Shown one piece after another: positions 1-8,796 of a stretch of DNA of 64,000 nucleotides (position 1 is its first letter; the number at the start of each line of letters is the position of its first letter). The stretch spans positions 1-64,000 of the forward strand of contig DATBHR010000087.1 in the NCBI GenBank assembly GCA_036557365.1. The letters are read 5' to 3'. Source of the DNA: DATKHR01 sp036557365. GTDB lineage: Bacteria > Acidobacteriota > Vicinamibacteria > Vicinamibacterales > CAVVIG01. The position numbers and the translations under genes were made by a program. The notes beneath the pieces were generated by a model. It was not told the origin of the DNA and did no database searches. It saw only the letters and a list, made by a program, of their open reading frames with translations.

Positions 1-1
1 G

Positions 2-877
2 ATGCCGGGCGACCTCTTCTACAGCCAGGACGTGGACACGAACTACCAGATGGGCCTCGTCTGGGAGCGCACCCCCTCGTTCCGCTTCATCGATCACACG
101 ACCGACACGATTACGCTGGGCGTCGCGCTCGAGGATCCCGAGCAGTACGTCGGCGGCGGCGTCGTGCTGCCGAAGGCGTTCCCGGCGGGTGAAGTCAACA
201 CGGGATCGGGAAGCAGCGCGGTCGGTTCGTCGAGCCCGACGCCGAATCCGTATCCGGACATCGTCGGCAAGATCGCGTTCGACCCGAAGACCGGCAGTCG
301 CCATCAGCACATCGATGCGGCGTTCCTCATCAGAGGTTTCAAGACGTACAACCCGGCGACCGACACGTCACATAGTTCGACAGGGACGGGCGGGTCGGTC
401 AACTTCGTCCTCGAAGCGACGAAGGACATCCGGCTCATCGCGAACAATTTCTATTCGACCGGCGGCGGTCGTCTCATTGCCAACACCGGCGCGCCCGACT
501 TCATCGTCAACCCCGACTTCAGCATGAATCTTGTGAAGTCGTTCTCGGGGATTTACGGCGCGGAGGTCACGGTGAAGAAGTCGCTGTTGTACGGCTACTA
601 CAGCCTGCTGAATCTCGACCAGAACACCACGCTCGACGCGGATGGCAAGACTGAAATCGGCTACGGCGTCACCGGCTCGACGACGGCGAACCACAAGATC
701 GGGGAGACGTCGGTCGGCGTGACGCAGACGTTCTTCCGCGATCCGAAGTTCGGCGGCATGCAGCTGATGTTTCAGTACTCGTATCTCAAGCGCACGCCGT
801 TCTCCGTTCCGGTCGGCACACCCTCCAACGCGACGATGAACATGGTGTACGTGAACGTTCGGTACCTCCTCCCGTAA
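2..877 (+). CDS. Outer-membrane porin-like protein, C-terminal part
   Basis: The 291 visible residues lack a signal peptide and begin at the window edge, so the true start almost certainly lies upstream. The sequence alternates short hydrophobic and polar stretches rich in Gly, Thr, Ser and aromatic residues, and ends in an aromatic-rich strand (last residues VRYLLP), as expected of an outer-membrane beta-barrel. No enzymatic motif is visible. It ends 30 bases before pstS on the same strand, so a role as a phosphate- or anion-permeable porin serving the Pst transporter is a reasonable inference, but substrate preference cannot be read from the sequence. It could equally be a general porin. 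Confidence 0.6.
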   Translation: MPGDLFYSQDVDTNYQMGLVWERTPSFRFIDHTTDTITLGVALEDPEQYVGGGVVLPKAFPAGEVNTGSGSSAVGSSSPTPNPYPDIVGKIAFDPKTGSRHQHIDAAFLIRGFKTYNPATDTSHSSTGTGGSVNFVLEATKDIRLIANNFYSTGGGRLIANTGAPDFIVNPDFSMNLVKSFSGIYGAEVTVKKSLLYGYYSLLNLDQNTTLDADGKTEIGYGVTGSTTANHKIGETSVGVTQTFFRDPKFGGMQLMFQYSYLKRTPFSVPVGTPSNATMNMVYVNVRYLLP

Positions 878-907
878 CACGGGATTCTCTTTCCGATGGA
901 GTCCACT

Positions 908-1930
908 ATGAAGAAAACCCTCATCGCGGTGACCGCGGCGGCAACGCTCGGATGGTTGCCCGTCGCCGCGCAGAACGCGCAGATCAACGGCGCGGGCGCG
1001 ACGTTCCCCTATCCGATCTATTCGAAGTGGTTCTCCGAGTACAACAAGCTGCACCCGACCGTGCAGATCAACTATCAGTCGATCGGGTCGGGCGGCGGCA
1101 TCCAGCAGGTGACCAAGGAGACCGTGTTCTTCGGCGCCACGGACGGTCCGATGAACGACGAGCAGCTGAAAGCCGCGCCCGGCAGGATTCTGCATTTCCC
1201 GACGGTGCTCGGCGCCGTGGTCCCGGTCTACAACCTGCCGAACGTGTCAGGCGACCTCAAATTCAACGGCGCAGTGCTCGCCGACATCTACCTTGGAAAG
1301 ATCACCAAGTGGAACGACGCGGCGATTGCGAAGCTGAACCCCGGCGTCACGCTGCCGGCGATCGATATCACGGTCGTCCATCGCGCGGACGGCTCGGGCA
1401 CGACGTACATCTGGGTCGACTTCCTGTCGAAGACGTCGCCTGAATTCAAGACGAGGGTCGGCGTGAATACGTCGGTCAACTGGCCCGCCGGCGTCGGCGG
1501 CCGCGGCAACGAGGGCGTCTCGGGTCTCGTCCGGCAGACGCCGGGCGCCATCGGATACGTCGAGCTGATCTACGCGCTGCAGAACAAGATCGCCTACGGC
1601 TCGGTTCAGAACGCCAACGGCGAGTTCGTCAAAGCGTCGGTCGAGGCCGTGACGCTCGCGGCGGCAGCCGCGGCCAACTCCATGCCCGCGGACTTCCGCG
1701 TGTCGATCACGAATGCGGCAGGGAAGGGCGTGTATCCGATTTCGTCGTTCACGTGGCTCCTGCTCTACGAACAGCCGAAGGACAAGGCGCAGGGCAAGGT
1801 GATGGTCGACTTCGTGAAGTGGGCGCTGACCGACGGGCAGAAATACTGCGCGGACCTCGGCTACGCGCCGCTGCCGCAGAACGTCGTCAAGCTCGAGATG
1901 GCGGCGCTCACGAAGATCCAGGTTTCCTGA
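908..1930 (+). CDS. pstS: Phosphate ABC transporter substrate-binding protein PstS
   Basis: Periplasmic phosphate-binding protein that delivers phosphate to the PstCA permease. The 340-residue chain starts with a signal peptide (MKKTLIAVTAAATLGW... with cleavage expected after about residue 21) followed by the family hallmarks GAGATFPYPIYSKW, the glycine-rich phosphate loop SIGSGGG, and HRADGSGTT, whose Ser/Thr/Arg/Asp residues coordinate phosphate in homologues. An in-frame ATG lies at 896, but the one at 908 has a GGAG at 898-901 with a 6-base spacer and gives a proper signal peptide, so 908 is preferred. First gene of pstSCA; length is normal for the family. Confidence 0.95.
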   Translation: MKKTLIAVTAAATLGWLPVAAQNAQINGAGATFPYPIYSKWFSEYNKLHPTVQINYQSIGSGGGIQQVTKETVFFGATDGPMNDEQLKAAPGRILHFPTVLGAVVPVYNLPNVSGDLKFNGAVLADIYLGKITKWNDAAIAKLNPGVTLPAIDITVVHRADGSGTTYIWVDFLSKTSPEFKTRVGVNTSVNWPAGVGGRGNEGVSGLVRQTPGAIGYVELIYALQNKIAYGSVQNANGEFVKASVEAVTLAAAAAANSMPADFRVSITNAAGKGVYPISSFTWLLLYEQPKDKAQGKVMVDFVKWALTDGQKYCADLGYAPLPQNVVKLEMAALTKIQVS

Positions 1931-1960
1931 GCGCCGGTCGCAGACGCGGACACGCGGAGG

Positions 1961-2920
1961 ATGATGGGCGGCAAGCGCAGCACCGATCTCGGATTCAGGC
2001 TGTCGACCGGCGCCGTCGCGTCGCTGCTCATCGTCATCGTCTGTGCGATCGGCGCCATCCTGACAAAGGACGCCTGGCTGTCGATCCAGAAGTTCGGCCT
2101 GGGCTTCTGGCGAACGCAGATCTGGGATCCTGTTTCGGGCGAGTTCGGCGCGCTGCCGTTCATTTGGGGGACGCTGTACTCGTCCATCCTGGCGCTGCTC
2201 ATCGCCACGCCGATCGCGATCGGCATCGCCGTGTTCATCTCCGAAATCTGTCCGTCGTGGCTGCGTCAGCCGCTCGTCTTCCTGACGGAGCTTCTCGCGG
2301 CGATTCCCTCGATCGTGTACGGACTGTGGGGCATCTTCGTCCTCGTGCCGGCGGTTCGCTGGGTCGAGTCGTCGATCCCGGCCGGCATCAAGCAGCTGCC
2401 GTTGTTCACGGGACCGCCGCTCGGCCTCGGCATGCTCGCCGCCGCGCTCGTGCTGGCCATCATGGTCATCCCGTTCTCCTCGTCCATTGCACGCGAAGTC
2501 CTCAAGTCGGTGCCCGCGGCGCAGCGTGAAGCGGCGTACGCGCTCGGCGCCACGCGGTTCGAAGCCATTCGCGCCGCGCTCTTCTACGCCCGGACCGGCA
2601 TCGTCGGCGGCGTCATGCTCGGCTTCGGCCGGGCGCTCGGCGAGACGATGGCCGTGACGATGGTGATCGGGAACAACCCGAAGATTTCGCTGTCGTTGTT
2701 TGCGCCGCAGTACACGATGGCGGCGGTGATTGCCAACGAGTTCAGCGAGGCCGCGGACAATCTGTACCTGTCAGCCCTCGTCGAAATCGGACTGGTGCTG
2801 TTCATCATCACGCTGATCGTCAATTCGCTGTCGAGGCTCCTCATCTGGAGCATGGCGCGGACGTCCGGAGCGGGCGGCGGCGCCGCCGAGGCCGAGCCGG
2901 CGGCGGAGGCTGCGGCATGA
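1961..2920 (+). CDS. pstC: Phosphate ABC transporter permease PstC
   Basis: Inner-membrane permease subunit of the high-affinity phosphate ABC transporter. The 319 residues hold about six hydrophobic helices; the first spans roughly residues 15-40. The cytoplasmic EAA-type loop (AAYALGATRFEAIR, around residues 190-205) contacts the ATPase, and GETMAVTMVIGN is the conserved PstC signature. The start is ATGATG at 1961-1966 just after GGAGG (1956-1960), so the second ATG (1964) is possible. It lies 30 bases after pstS and overlaps pstA by four bases, consistent with one operon. Confidence 0.95.
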   Translation: MMGGKRSTDLGFRLSTGAVASLLIVIVCAIGAILTKDAWLSIQKFGLGFWRTQIWDPVSGEFGALPFIWGTLYSSILALLIATPIAIGIAVFISEICPSWLRQPLVFLTELLAAIPSIVYGLWGIFVLVPAVRWVESSIPAGIKQLPLFTGPPLGLGMLAAALVLAIMVIPFSSSIAREVLKSVPAAQREAAYALGATRFEAIRAALFYARTGIVGGVMLGFGRALGETMAVTMVIGNNPKISLSLFAPQYTMAAVIANEFSEAADNLYLSALVEIGLVLFIITLIVNSLSRLLIWSMARTSGAGGGAAEAEPAAEAAA

Positions 2921-3765
2921 CCGGCTGGTTCCGCCGGCTCGTTTCCTCGCTGTTCGTCGCGTTCTGCGCCGCCTCGGTGCTTCTCGCGCTCGTTCCGCTC
3001 GCGTTCATCCTCTTCTTCGTCGTCAGCCAGGGCATCGAGGCGCTGAATCTCGATTTCTTCATCAAGATGCCGCTGCCCGTCGGTGAAACCGGCGGCGGGA
3101 TGGCCAACGCGATCGTCGGCACCCTGATCCTGGTCGGACTCGCGGCGGCCTTTTCGATTCCGGTCGGCGTCATGAGCGGCGTCTACATGTCGGAGTACGC
3201 CGGATCGCGCTTCGCATCCGCGCTCCGCTTTGCCGCGGACACCCTCAATGGCGTGCCGTCGATCGTCATCGGCGTCTTCGCCTACGCGGTCGTCGTGCTG
3301 CCGTTCAAGCAGTTCAGCGCGATGGCCGGAGGGTTCGCCCTCGGCGTGATGATGATCCCGATCATCGCGCGCACGACCGAGGAATTGCTGCTGCTCGTGC
3401 CCGGCTCGCTCAGGGAAGGCGCGCTGGCGCTCGGGGCGACGCGGTCGCGCGCAGTGTTCAGCGTCGTCCTGCCCGCGGCGCTTCCCGGCATCGTCACCGG
3501 CATCATGCTCGCGCTCGCCCGCATCGCCGGCGAAACGGCGCCGCTCCTGTTCACGTCGTTCAACAATCGATTCTTCACGACCAGCCTCAGCCAGCCGATC
3601 TCATCGCTCACCGTCCAGGTCTTCACGTATGCGATCTCGCCCTACGAGGACTGGCATCGCCAGGCGTGGGCGGGCGCGCTCGTGCTCGTCACGATCGTGC
3701 TCCTGTGTTCGCTGGCGGCGCGCTTCGCGACGCGACGCCTGGAACGGATGCACGCCCGCAGCTGA
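2917..3765 (+). CDS. pstA: Phosphate ABC transporter permease PstA
   Basis: Second permease subunit, forming the membrane channel with PstC. It has 282 residues with about six transmembrane helices, the EAA-type loop REGALALGATRSRAVF and the family motif RIAGETAPLLFT near residue 205. The start codon overlaps the pstC stop (ATGA), indicating translational coupling. The operon normally continues with the ATPase pstB and the regulator phoU, but here the next gene is on the other strand; no pstB is present anywhere in this window, so the ATPase must be encoded elsewhere. Confidence 0.95.
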   Translation: MTGWFRRLVSSLFVAFCAASVLLALVPLAFILFFVVSQGIEALNLDFFIKMPLPVGETGGGMANAIVGTLILVGLAAAFSIPVGVMSGVYMSEYAGSRFASALRFAADTLNGVPSIVIGVFAYAVVVLPFKQFSAMAGGFALGVMMIPIIARTTEELLLLVPGSLREGALALGATRSRAVFSVVLPAALPGIVTGIMLALARIAGETAPLLFTSFNNRFFTTSLSQPISSLTVQVFTYAISPYEDWHRQAWAGALVLVTIVLLCSLAARFATRRLERMHARS

Positions 3766-3772
3766 TTGCCGT

Positions 3773-4684
3773 TCAGCGCCGCGGAAATTGATCCGGGTTG
3801 TTCGTGAAGAGCGCGTCGATGCCGAACGTGTAGAGGAACTGCGACATCTCGTCGCGGACGCTGCCGTAGGACGTCTTTTCGTCCGCGCGGAAGGTCCACG
3901 ACGTGACGGTCAGACCGGCCGCATGCGCCGCCTTGACCATCTCTGGATGCTTCGCGATGACGATCTTCTCGGGCGCGATGCCCGTCGCGAACTTCGCCAG
4001 CTCACGGAGGCGCGGCTCGGTCACATCGGCGGCGTTCGACGTCAGGAACACGCGCGGAATGGTGGGCAGCTCGATCGCCACTCGACGAATCGCTTCTTCG
4101 TCGAATGACTGGATGATGACGGGGGTTGTCTTCAGCGATTCCGGCTTCTCGAGCCCATTCTTCCTGACGAGATCCACGAACAGCCTGACCTGATCGATGT
4201 GCCGCGCTTTGTACAGCTGCGGCGATTTGAGCTCCGGATACAGACCCGCCTTGCCGCGCACGAGATCGATCATTTCCTGAAAGGTCGGCACGCGCGCGCC
4301 GGCGAATTCGGGCTTGAACCAGGTGCCGGCGTCGAGGCGCTTGATCTCGTCGACCGTGAAATCGTTCGCCAGCCAGTGCGGCCCCGGTTGGCGCGATTCG
4401 ATCTTCGACGGTCGATCGGCGAAGACAGAGGCGACGTTCGTGGTCCGCTCGAGCGTGTCGTCGTGCAGGCAGATGAGCACGTTGTCCTTCGTCACGGCCA
4501 GGTCAGGCTCGACGAAGTCCGCCTTCTGCTGCATCGCCAGCGTGTACGACGCAATCGTGTGCTCCGGCGCGTATCCCGACGCGCCGCGATGCGCGATTGC
4601 CTGCTTCGGTACGGCTGGTTGAGCCGCCAGTGAAATGGTTCCGGCGATGAAGAGTGCGGTGGCGAGGCGCGTGAAGATCAGCAC
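3773..4684 (-). CDS. Glycerophosphodiester phosphodiesterase, exported
   Basis: Hydrolyses glycerophosphodiesters from phospholipids to glycerol-3-phosphate and an alcohol. The 303-residue protein has a signal peptide (residues 1-22) and then the GDPD catalytic signature AHRGASGYAPEHT (His-Arg pair and Glu), a second acidic/His block (EPDLAVTKDNVLICLHDD), and a TIM-barrel-length remainder ending with the WTFRADE and FTNNPDQF segments typical of the family. The start at 4684 is GTG; a TATAAT hexamer (minus strand, 4696-4691) lies six bases before it, suggesting a leaderless transcript. Convergent with pstA, eight bases apart; export suits phosphate scavenging. Confidence 0.9.
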   Translation of the reverse strand: MLIFTRLATALFIAGTISLAAQPAVPKQAIAHRGASGYAPEHTIASYTLAMQQKADFVEPDLAVTKDNVLICLHDDTLERTTNVASVFADRPSKIESRQPGPHWLANDFTVDEIKRLDAGTWFKPEFAGARVPTFQEMIDLVRGKAGLYPELKSPQLYKARHIDQVRLFVDLVRKNGLEKPESLKTTPVIIQSFDEEAIRRVAIELPTIPRVFLTSNAADVTEPRLRELAKFATGIAPEKIVIAKHPEMVKAAHAAGLTVTSWTFRADEKTSYGSVRDEMSQFLYTFGIDALFTNNPDQFPRR

Positions 4685-4690
4685 GCGCGG

Positions 4691-4696
4691 ATTATA
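4691..4696 (-). promoter_or_regulatory. -10 hexamer of the GDPD gene (leaderless candidate)
   Basis: Minus-strand TATAAT located six bases upstream of the GTG start at 4684. With the usual 6-7 base distance from a -10 element to the transcription start, the RNA would begin at or next to the start codon. No clear -35 consensus is visible. Confidence 0.45.
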
Positions 4697-4792
4697 GGGT
4701 TGAGCTCGGGCGGTCGTTGAACGGCGATGTAAAATCAGCAGACCGCGAAAAAATTATTGTCGTGCGCCAGGCCGCTCGCGATGGCATCATAG

Positions 4793-4900
4793 GTGTAAGC
4801 GGCCTGACGGAGGGCACGGCCGCGGACGCAGGACGCACCAAGCTCCCCAGCTAGCGGCGTGCTCGTCGTTGTTTCCGTGCCCTCAGTGACGCCGCTACAC
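4793..4900. repeat. Long imperfect inverted repeat, possible structured RNA
   Basis: The arms 4793-4819 and 4875-4900 pair over about 26 positions: GTGTA, GCGGC and the ten-base block GAGGGCACGG are all matched by their complements in the other arm, with a one-base bulge and three mismatches. The loop of about 55 bases is GC rich. No transposase or known motif is adjacent. It may be a structured RNA, a protein-binding palindrome or a small mobile palindromic element; the sequence alone does not decide. Confidence 0.5.
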
Positions 4901-5190
4901 CCACCGGCTCCAGTCAAACGCGCAACACTCCCCGATGCGCGATCGCCGTGCGCCCATCACTTGGCTAGTCCTAAGAAAAAGTAGAAGCGCCTGAACAGAG
5001 GCAAGACGTGCGCCACCGGCTCAATGAGCGATTTCTGGCGCGTTTAGCCACTCATTCGTTTCGGGTTGCGTCGGCCGTCGTTGCGCGAGACGGTCTGGTG
5101 TGGAAGTTTCTGCTCAGTCGGCTGCAAACGCCTGCAAATTCGTACGGTAACTGAATACGCTCGAGTTGGCTTCCAAGACAGATACGCGCG

Positions 5191-5239
5191 CGGTCGGGCC
5201 GCAATCCTTTTTGTCGTGATGGGATTGCGAACCCGACCG
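5191..5239 (-). terminator. Hairpin downstream of the TonB receptor gene
   Basis: CGGTCGGG...GCAATCC at 5191-5207 pairs with GGATTGC...CCCGACCG at 5222-5239, a 15-bp stem with a 2-base internal mismatch and a 14-base loop, starting 11 bases after the receptor stop codon. There is no uridine run after the stem on the minus strand, so it is a weak intrinsic terminator candidate or an RNA-stabilising 3' hairpin. Confidence 0.55.
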
Positions 5240-5249
5240 TAACGAAAGC

Positions 5250-8200
5250 TCAGAAATTCAGCCTGAATGCGAGCTGAACCTGTCGGCTCGTGCCGAGCCC
5301 GACCGTTCTGCCGACCGTGCTCGTGATCGATCCGAACGTTCCGGCTGCCGCGGGTGAGTACGGCTGACCGGGCTGCACCTTGTTGGCTTCGCTCAACGCC
5401 GCGCTCGGCAACGCGTTCGGCAGCGTCGCGATGGGATTCGAGAAGTTTGCGCGATCGAAGAGGTTGAAGACCTCGACGCGGAACTCCGCGCTGCGCTGGC
5501 CCCCGAACGGGAACTGCTTCGAGACCACGAGGTCCACCTGCGCGAAGCCGGGCCCATGCAGTGAGCCGCGCTCGAGATTGCCGAACGTTCCGGGCGCAGG
5601 CGTCGCGAACGCCGCCGGATTCAGGAAGAGCAGGCCACCGCTCGTGATGAACGGATCGACGCCCGGCACGAGGTCGGGCCGCCGAACGTTTCGCGTGTTG
5701 CCGCCGCCAGGCGTATTGATCACCGCGGACCGGCCCGCGGCGGGGTTGTTGAAGACGTTTCCTGCGCCGTCCATGTAGACGACGTCGGGCCGCGTAATGC
5801 GCACGTCAATCGGCAGGCCGCTGCGTGCGTTGAGGATCCCGCCTACGTTCCATCCGCCGAGGACCCAGTCGGCGACGCCGCTGGCCGTGTGCTGCCGTCC
5901 GCTGCCGTACGGGAGCGAGTAGAGCGCGCTCAGGTTGAACGTGTGGCGGACGTCGAACGAGTTGTAGCCGAGGTCGTAGTCGAATTGATCCAGCGCCCGC
6001 GCGTTGTTGGCGGCCGTCAGCGCTTCGTTCGATCCGCTCGTGTTGCCGTAGCTTTTCGACAACGTGTACTGCGCGTTCAGCGAGAGGCTGCTGGATGCCC
6101 GCCGTGAGAGGCCCAGTTGCATCGCGTTGTAGCTGTCGTAGCCGCCACTCGTCTTGTAGTCGATCTCCGCGTACGGGTTCTGCACGCCGGTGATCGCGCC
6201 GTTCGCGTCGCGCTGCACGATGGAGAACTCGCGGACGACGAACGCCGCGCTCGCCGGGTTCGGATTCGTCACGACTTGCGTAATCTGGTTCGCGACGCTG
6301 CGAAGGAACAGATTCCTGCCCTGCGCGCCGACATATGCCGCCGTGACCGCCGTGCGGCCGCCGAGATCGCGCTGCACGGATGCCGTGTACTGCCAGATCC
6401 GCTCGGGAATCGTGTAGTCGTTCGCGAACGCGCGTGGCTGGTAGGCACGGTTGTTCGGGTTGTTGACGAAGTTCGAGACGGCGATCGCCGGATCGAGCGG
6501 ATAGACCAGCGCGGATCCGCTCGTGAGCGTCGTGCTCACGCGGTCGGAGTCGGCGGCCGGCTGAATCTGATCCTCGGTCTGTCCAGGCCCGACGAACAGT
6601 CCGAAGCCGCCGCGGAGCACGGTCTTTTCCGTCGCCGCGTAGGTGACGCCCACACGCGGCTGGATGTTCGTCTTCGTCGACTTGAAGAGCGTCGTCGATG
6701 GCGGATCGATCGTGCCGGTGTCGATGTTGAACTTGACGTTGAGGTCGTTCGCCTCGCGCATCGGCGCGTAGTAGTCGTAGCGCGCGCCGTAGTTGAGCGT
6801 CAGCCTCGGGTTGACGTGCCACTCGTCCTGCGCGTAGCCGATGTAGTACTCCTGCTGCAGATGTCGCGGGCCGGTCGCGCCGTTGTTGAAGACGCTCGGC
6901 GAGCTGACGTCGCCCAGGTACTGAATCGTCGACGGCTGGTTTGCGAGGAACGCCGTGAGGTTCGTGAACGAATACGTCGTCCCGCCGAGTCGATCCGTCG
7001 TCATGCGGATCGCGCGGAACTCGCCGCCGAACTTCAGGTAGTGATTGCCGCGCAGCGTGCTCAACGAATCGATGAAGGACAGCGTGTACGGATCGTAGGG
7101 CTGCGATCGTCCATTCTGCGCGCTGTTGGCGCGAATCAGGCCGCCCGGCACGGTGATGCCGGAGCTCGCGCCTTGTCCTGCGATGCCGGTGTTCGCCACC
7201 GATCCGCTCAGGTTGATGATCATGTTCGAGAACACCGGATCGGGCACCGATCCAACCAGCTGCGTTGGCGCCGCGTTGTAGCCGAACTTGAACTCGTTCG
7301 TCGTGCGGTCCGACAGCAGACCCTGAAGGTTGATGACCGCGTTGGCCGGGTTCGCTTCGGTGTGAATCACCTGACCGGAGACGCTGTTCGGCGCGTCGCT
7401 CGTGCCCTGGTCGTGGAAGACGCGGACGTATGACGTCCAGTTCGAGTTGAAGCGCCAGTCGAATCGGCCGCTGATCGCCGTCTCCGTGACCGTCTGCGGT
7501 GTCTGCAGCTGCGCGATGTCGAAATCAGGATTCGTCGACTTGCCCGGCAGGACGACGGCATTCGGTGACAGGAACCCGGAGCGGAGCGGCGCAATCGACG
7601 GAACGGCGCGCGCCCATGCAGACGCGCTCGGCACCGCTTCGACGATGTTCACGCCGGCGTCGAGCTGATAACGCTCGAAGCTGCCGAAGAAGAACGCGCG
7701 ATTCTTCGCGATCGGTCCGCCGATGGATCCACCGTACTGGTCCTGTTTCAGGAGCGACTTCGGAAGGCCCGCAGCGGTGTCGAAGTAGTTCGGCGAATCC
7801 ATCCCGTCGCGGCGCATGTATTCGAACAGTGAGCCGCGATAGTTGTTCCCGCCCGACTTGGTGATGACGCTCACCTGTCCGCCGCTGCCGGTGCCGTACT
7901 CGGCGGGGTACGCGCTCGACTCCACGCGGAATTCCTGGATGTTCTCGAGGCTCGCCTGCAGTTTGAACGGCGTTGCGATCTCGCCGTTCAGGTTGCCGGG
8001 CGCGGCGTCGATGATCGCGGATCCCTCGATGCCGTCGTAGCGGATCGCATTCTGTTCGACGGCGCGGCCGGAAAAGCGGATGTCCTGCCACGTGCCGGTG
8101 CCGGCGTTCTGCGAGCCGGGCGCCTGCAACAGCAGCTGCGACATCTGGCGTCCGTTCACCGGCAGGTTGTCGACTTCGCGCTGGCTGAGATTGACGCCGA

Positions 8201-8597
8201 TGCGCGCGGAGCTCAGGTCCAGCACCGGCGCCGTGCCGGTCACGGTCACCGCTTCCTGGACGCCCGCGGGCTTCAGTTCGAAGTCGAGCGTCATCTCCTG
8301 ACCGACGGCGAGCGGCATGCCCGTGTAATCCAGCAGGCCGAAGCCGTTCTTCTCGGCGCGAACGGTGTACGCGGAGGGTTTCAGGAACCCGATCAGGAAA
8401 TAGCCCTGATCGTTCGACAGGGTGGTTCGCTCTTCACCGGTGCGCTCGTTCTTGACCGTGACTTTGGCGCCCGCGACGAACGCATTGGTCTGATCCCGGA
8501 CCGTGCCGCTGATTTTGCCCTGGTCCGTCTGGGCAAGTGCCAGCGACGGCAGCGCCAGCAGGCAGAGTGCGGCCGCCAGCGACCTCAACATCGTCAT
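5250..8597 (-). CDS. TonB-dependent receptor with carboxypeptidase-regulatory-like N-terminal domain
   Basis: Large outer-membrane transporter of 1115 residues. A signal peptide (residues 1-22, ending ALAQ) is followed by a carboxypeptidase-regulatory-like beta-sandwich (about 25-110; GKISGTVRDQTNAFVAGA), a plug domain (about 115-245; LPVNGRQMSQLLLQAPG and YGTGSGGQVSVITKSG), then a beta-barrel running to the C-terminal Phe (QVQLAFRLNF). This Oar-like architecture is greatly expanded in Acidobacteriota. The substrate is unknown: no sugar-degradation genes are adjacent. The gene stands alone, with a strong hairpin after the stop. The start could also be the ATG two codons downstream. Confidence 0.9.
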   Translation of the reverse strand: MTMLRSLAAALCLLALPSLALAQTDQGKISGTVRDQTNAFVAGAKVTVKNERTGEERTTLSNDQGYFLIGFLKPSAYTVRAEKNGFGLLDYTGMPLAVGQEMTLDFELKPAGVQEAVTVTGTAPVLDLSSARIGVNLSQREVDNLPVNGRQMSQLLLQAPGSQNAGTGTWQDIRFSGRAVEQNAIRYDGIEGSAIIDAAPGNLNGEIATPFKLQASLENIQEFRVESSAYPAEYGTGSGGQVSVITKSGGNNYRGSLFEYMRRDGMDSPNYFDTAAGLPKSLLKQDQYGGSIGGPIAKNRAFFFGSFERYQLDAGVNIVEAVPSASAWARAVPSIAPLRSGFLSPNAVVLPGKSTNPDFDIAQLQTPQTVTETAISGRFDWRFNSNWTSYVRVFHDQGTSDAPNSVSGQVIHTEANPANAVINLQGLLSDRTTNEFKFGYNAAPTQLVGSVPDPVFSNMIINLSGSVANTGIAGQGASSGITVPGGLIRANSAQNGRSQPYDPYTLSFIDSLSTLRGNHYLKFGGEFRAIRMTTDRLGGTTYSFTNLTAFLANQPSTIQYLGDVSSPSVFNNGATGPRHLQQEYYIGYAQDEWHVNPRLTLNYGARYDYYAPMREANDLNVKFNIDTGTIDPPSTTLFKSTKTNIQPRVGVTYAATEKTVLRGGFGLFVGPGQTEDQIQPAADSDRVSTTLTSGSALVYPLDPAIAVSNFVNNPNNRAYQPRAFANDYTIPERIWQYTASVQRDLGGRTAVTAAYVGAQGRNLFLRSVANQITQVVTNPNPASAAFVVREFSIVQRDANGAITGVQNPYAEIDYKTSGGYDSYNAMQLGLSRRASSSLSLNAQYTLSKSYGNTSGSNEALTAANNARALDQFDYDLGYNSFDVRHTFNLSALYSLPYGSGRQHTASGVADWVLGGWNVGGILNARSGLPIDVRITRPDVVYMDGAGNVFNNPAAGRSAVINTPGGGNTRNVRRPDLVPGVDPFITSGGLLFLNPAAFATPAPGTFGNLERGSLHGPGFAQVDLVVSKQFPFGGQRSAEFRVEVFNLFDRANFSNPIATLPNALPSAALSEANKVQPGQPYSPAAAGTFGSITSTVGRTVGLGTSRQVQLAFRLNF

Positions 8598-8796
8598 CGT
8601 CCCTCCTCAAGAAGTTGATGTGTATTCGCAAGGAGGTTATGAGGTTTGCGTAATGGCGATGCGACGGGCTGGTTACGGCGGTGTTAACTCCGACATGGTT
8701 TGACAGGTCTTGCCCGATCAGCGAATCAGCGGGCCCAGTTCGGCGGCTCGCGTGCAGGAACTGACGTCCCGTTGCGCGACGTGGCAGGAAGGAATG

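Larger units (their letters stand above)
4685..5249. other. Non-coding interval between GDPD and TonB receptor
   Basis: About 565 bases without a convincing gene. A 60-codon reading frame on the minus strand (4735-4917) has no family resemblance and lies across an inverted repeat, so it is not called. The interval holds the GDPD promoter at its left end, a long imperfect inverted repeat at 4793-4900, and a strong hairpin just downstream of the receptor gene at its right end. Nothing recognisable was seen in 4901-5190. Confidence 0.6.

Noticed and set aside
4735..4917. Short 60-codon frame in the 4685-5249 interval
   Set aside because: No family features and it spans the inverted repeat.
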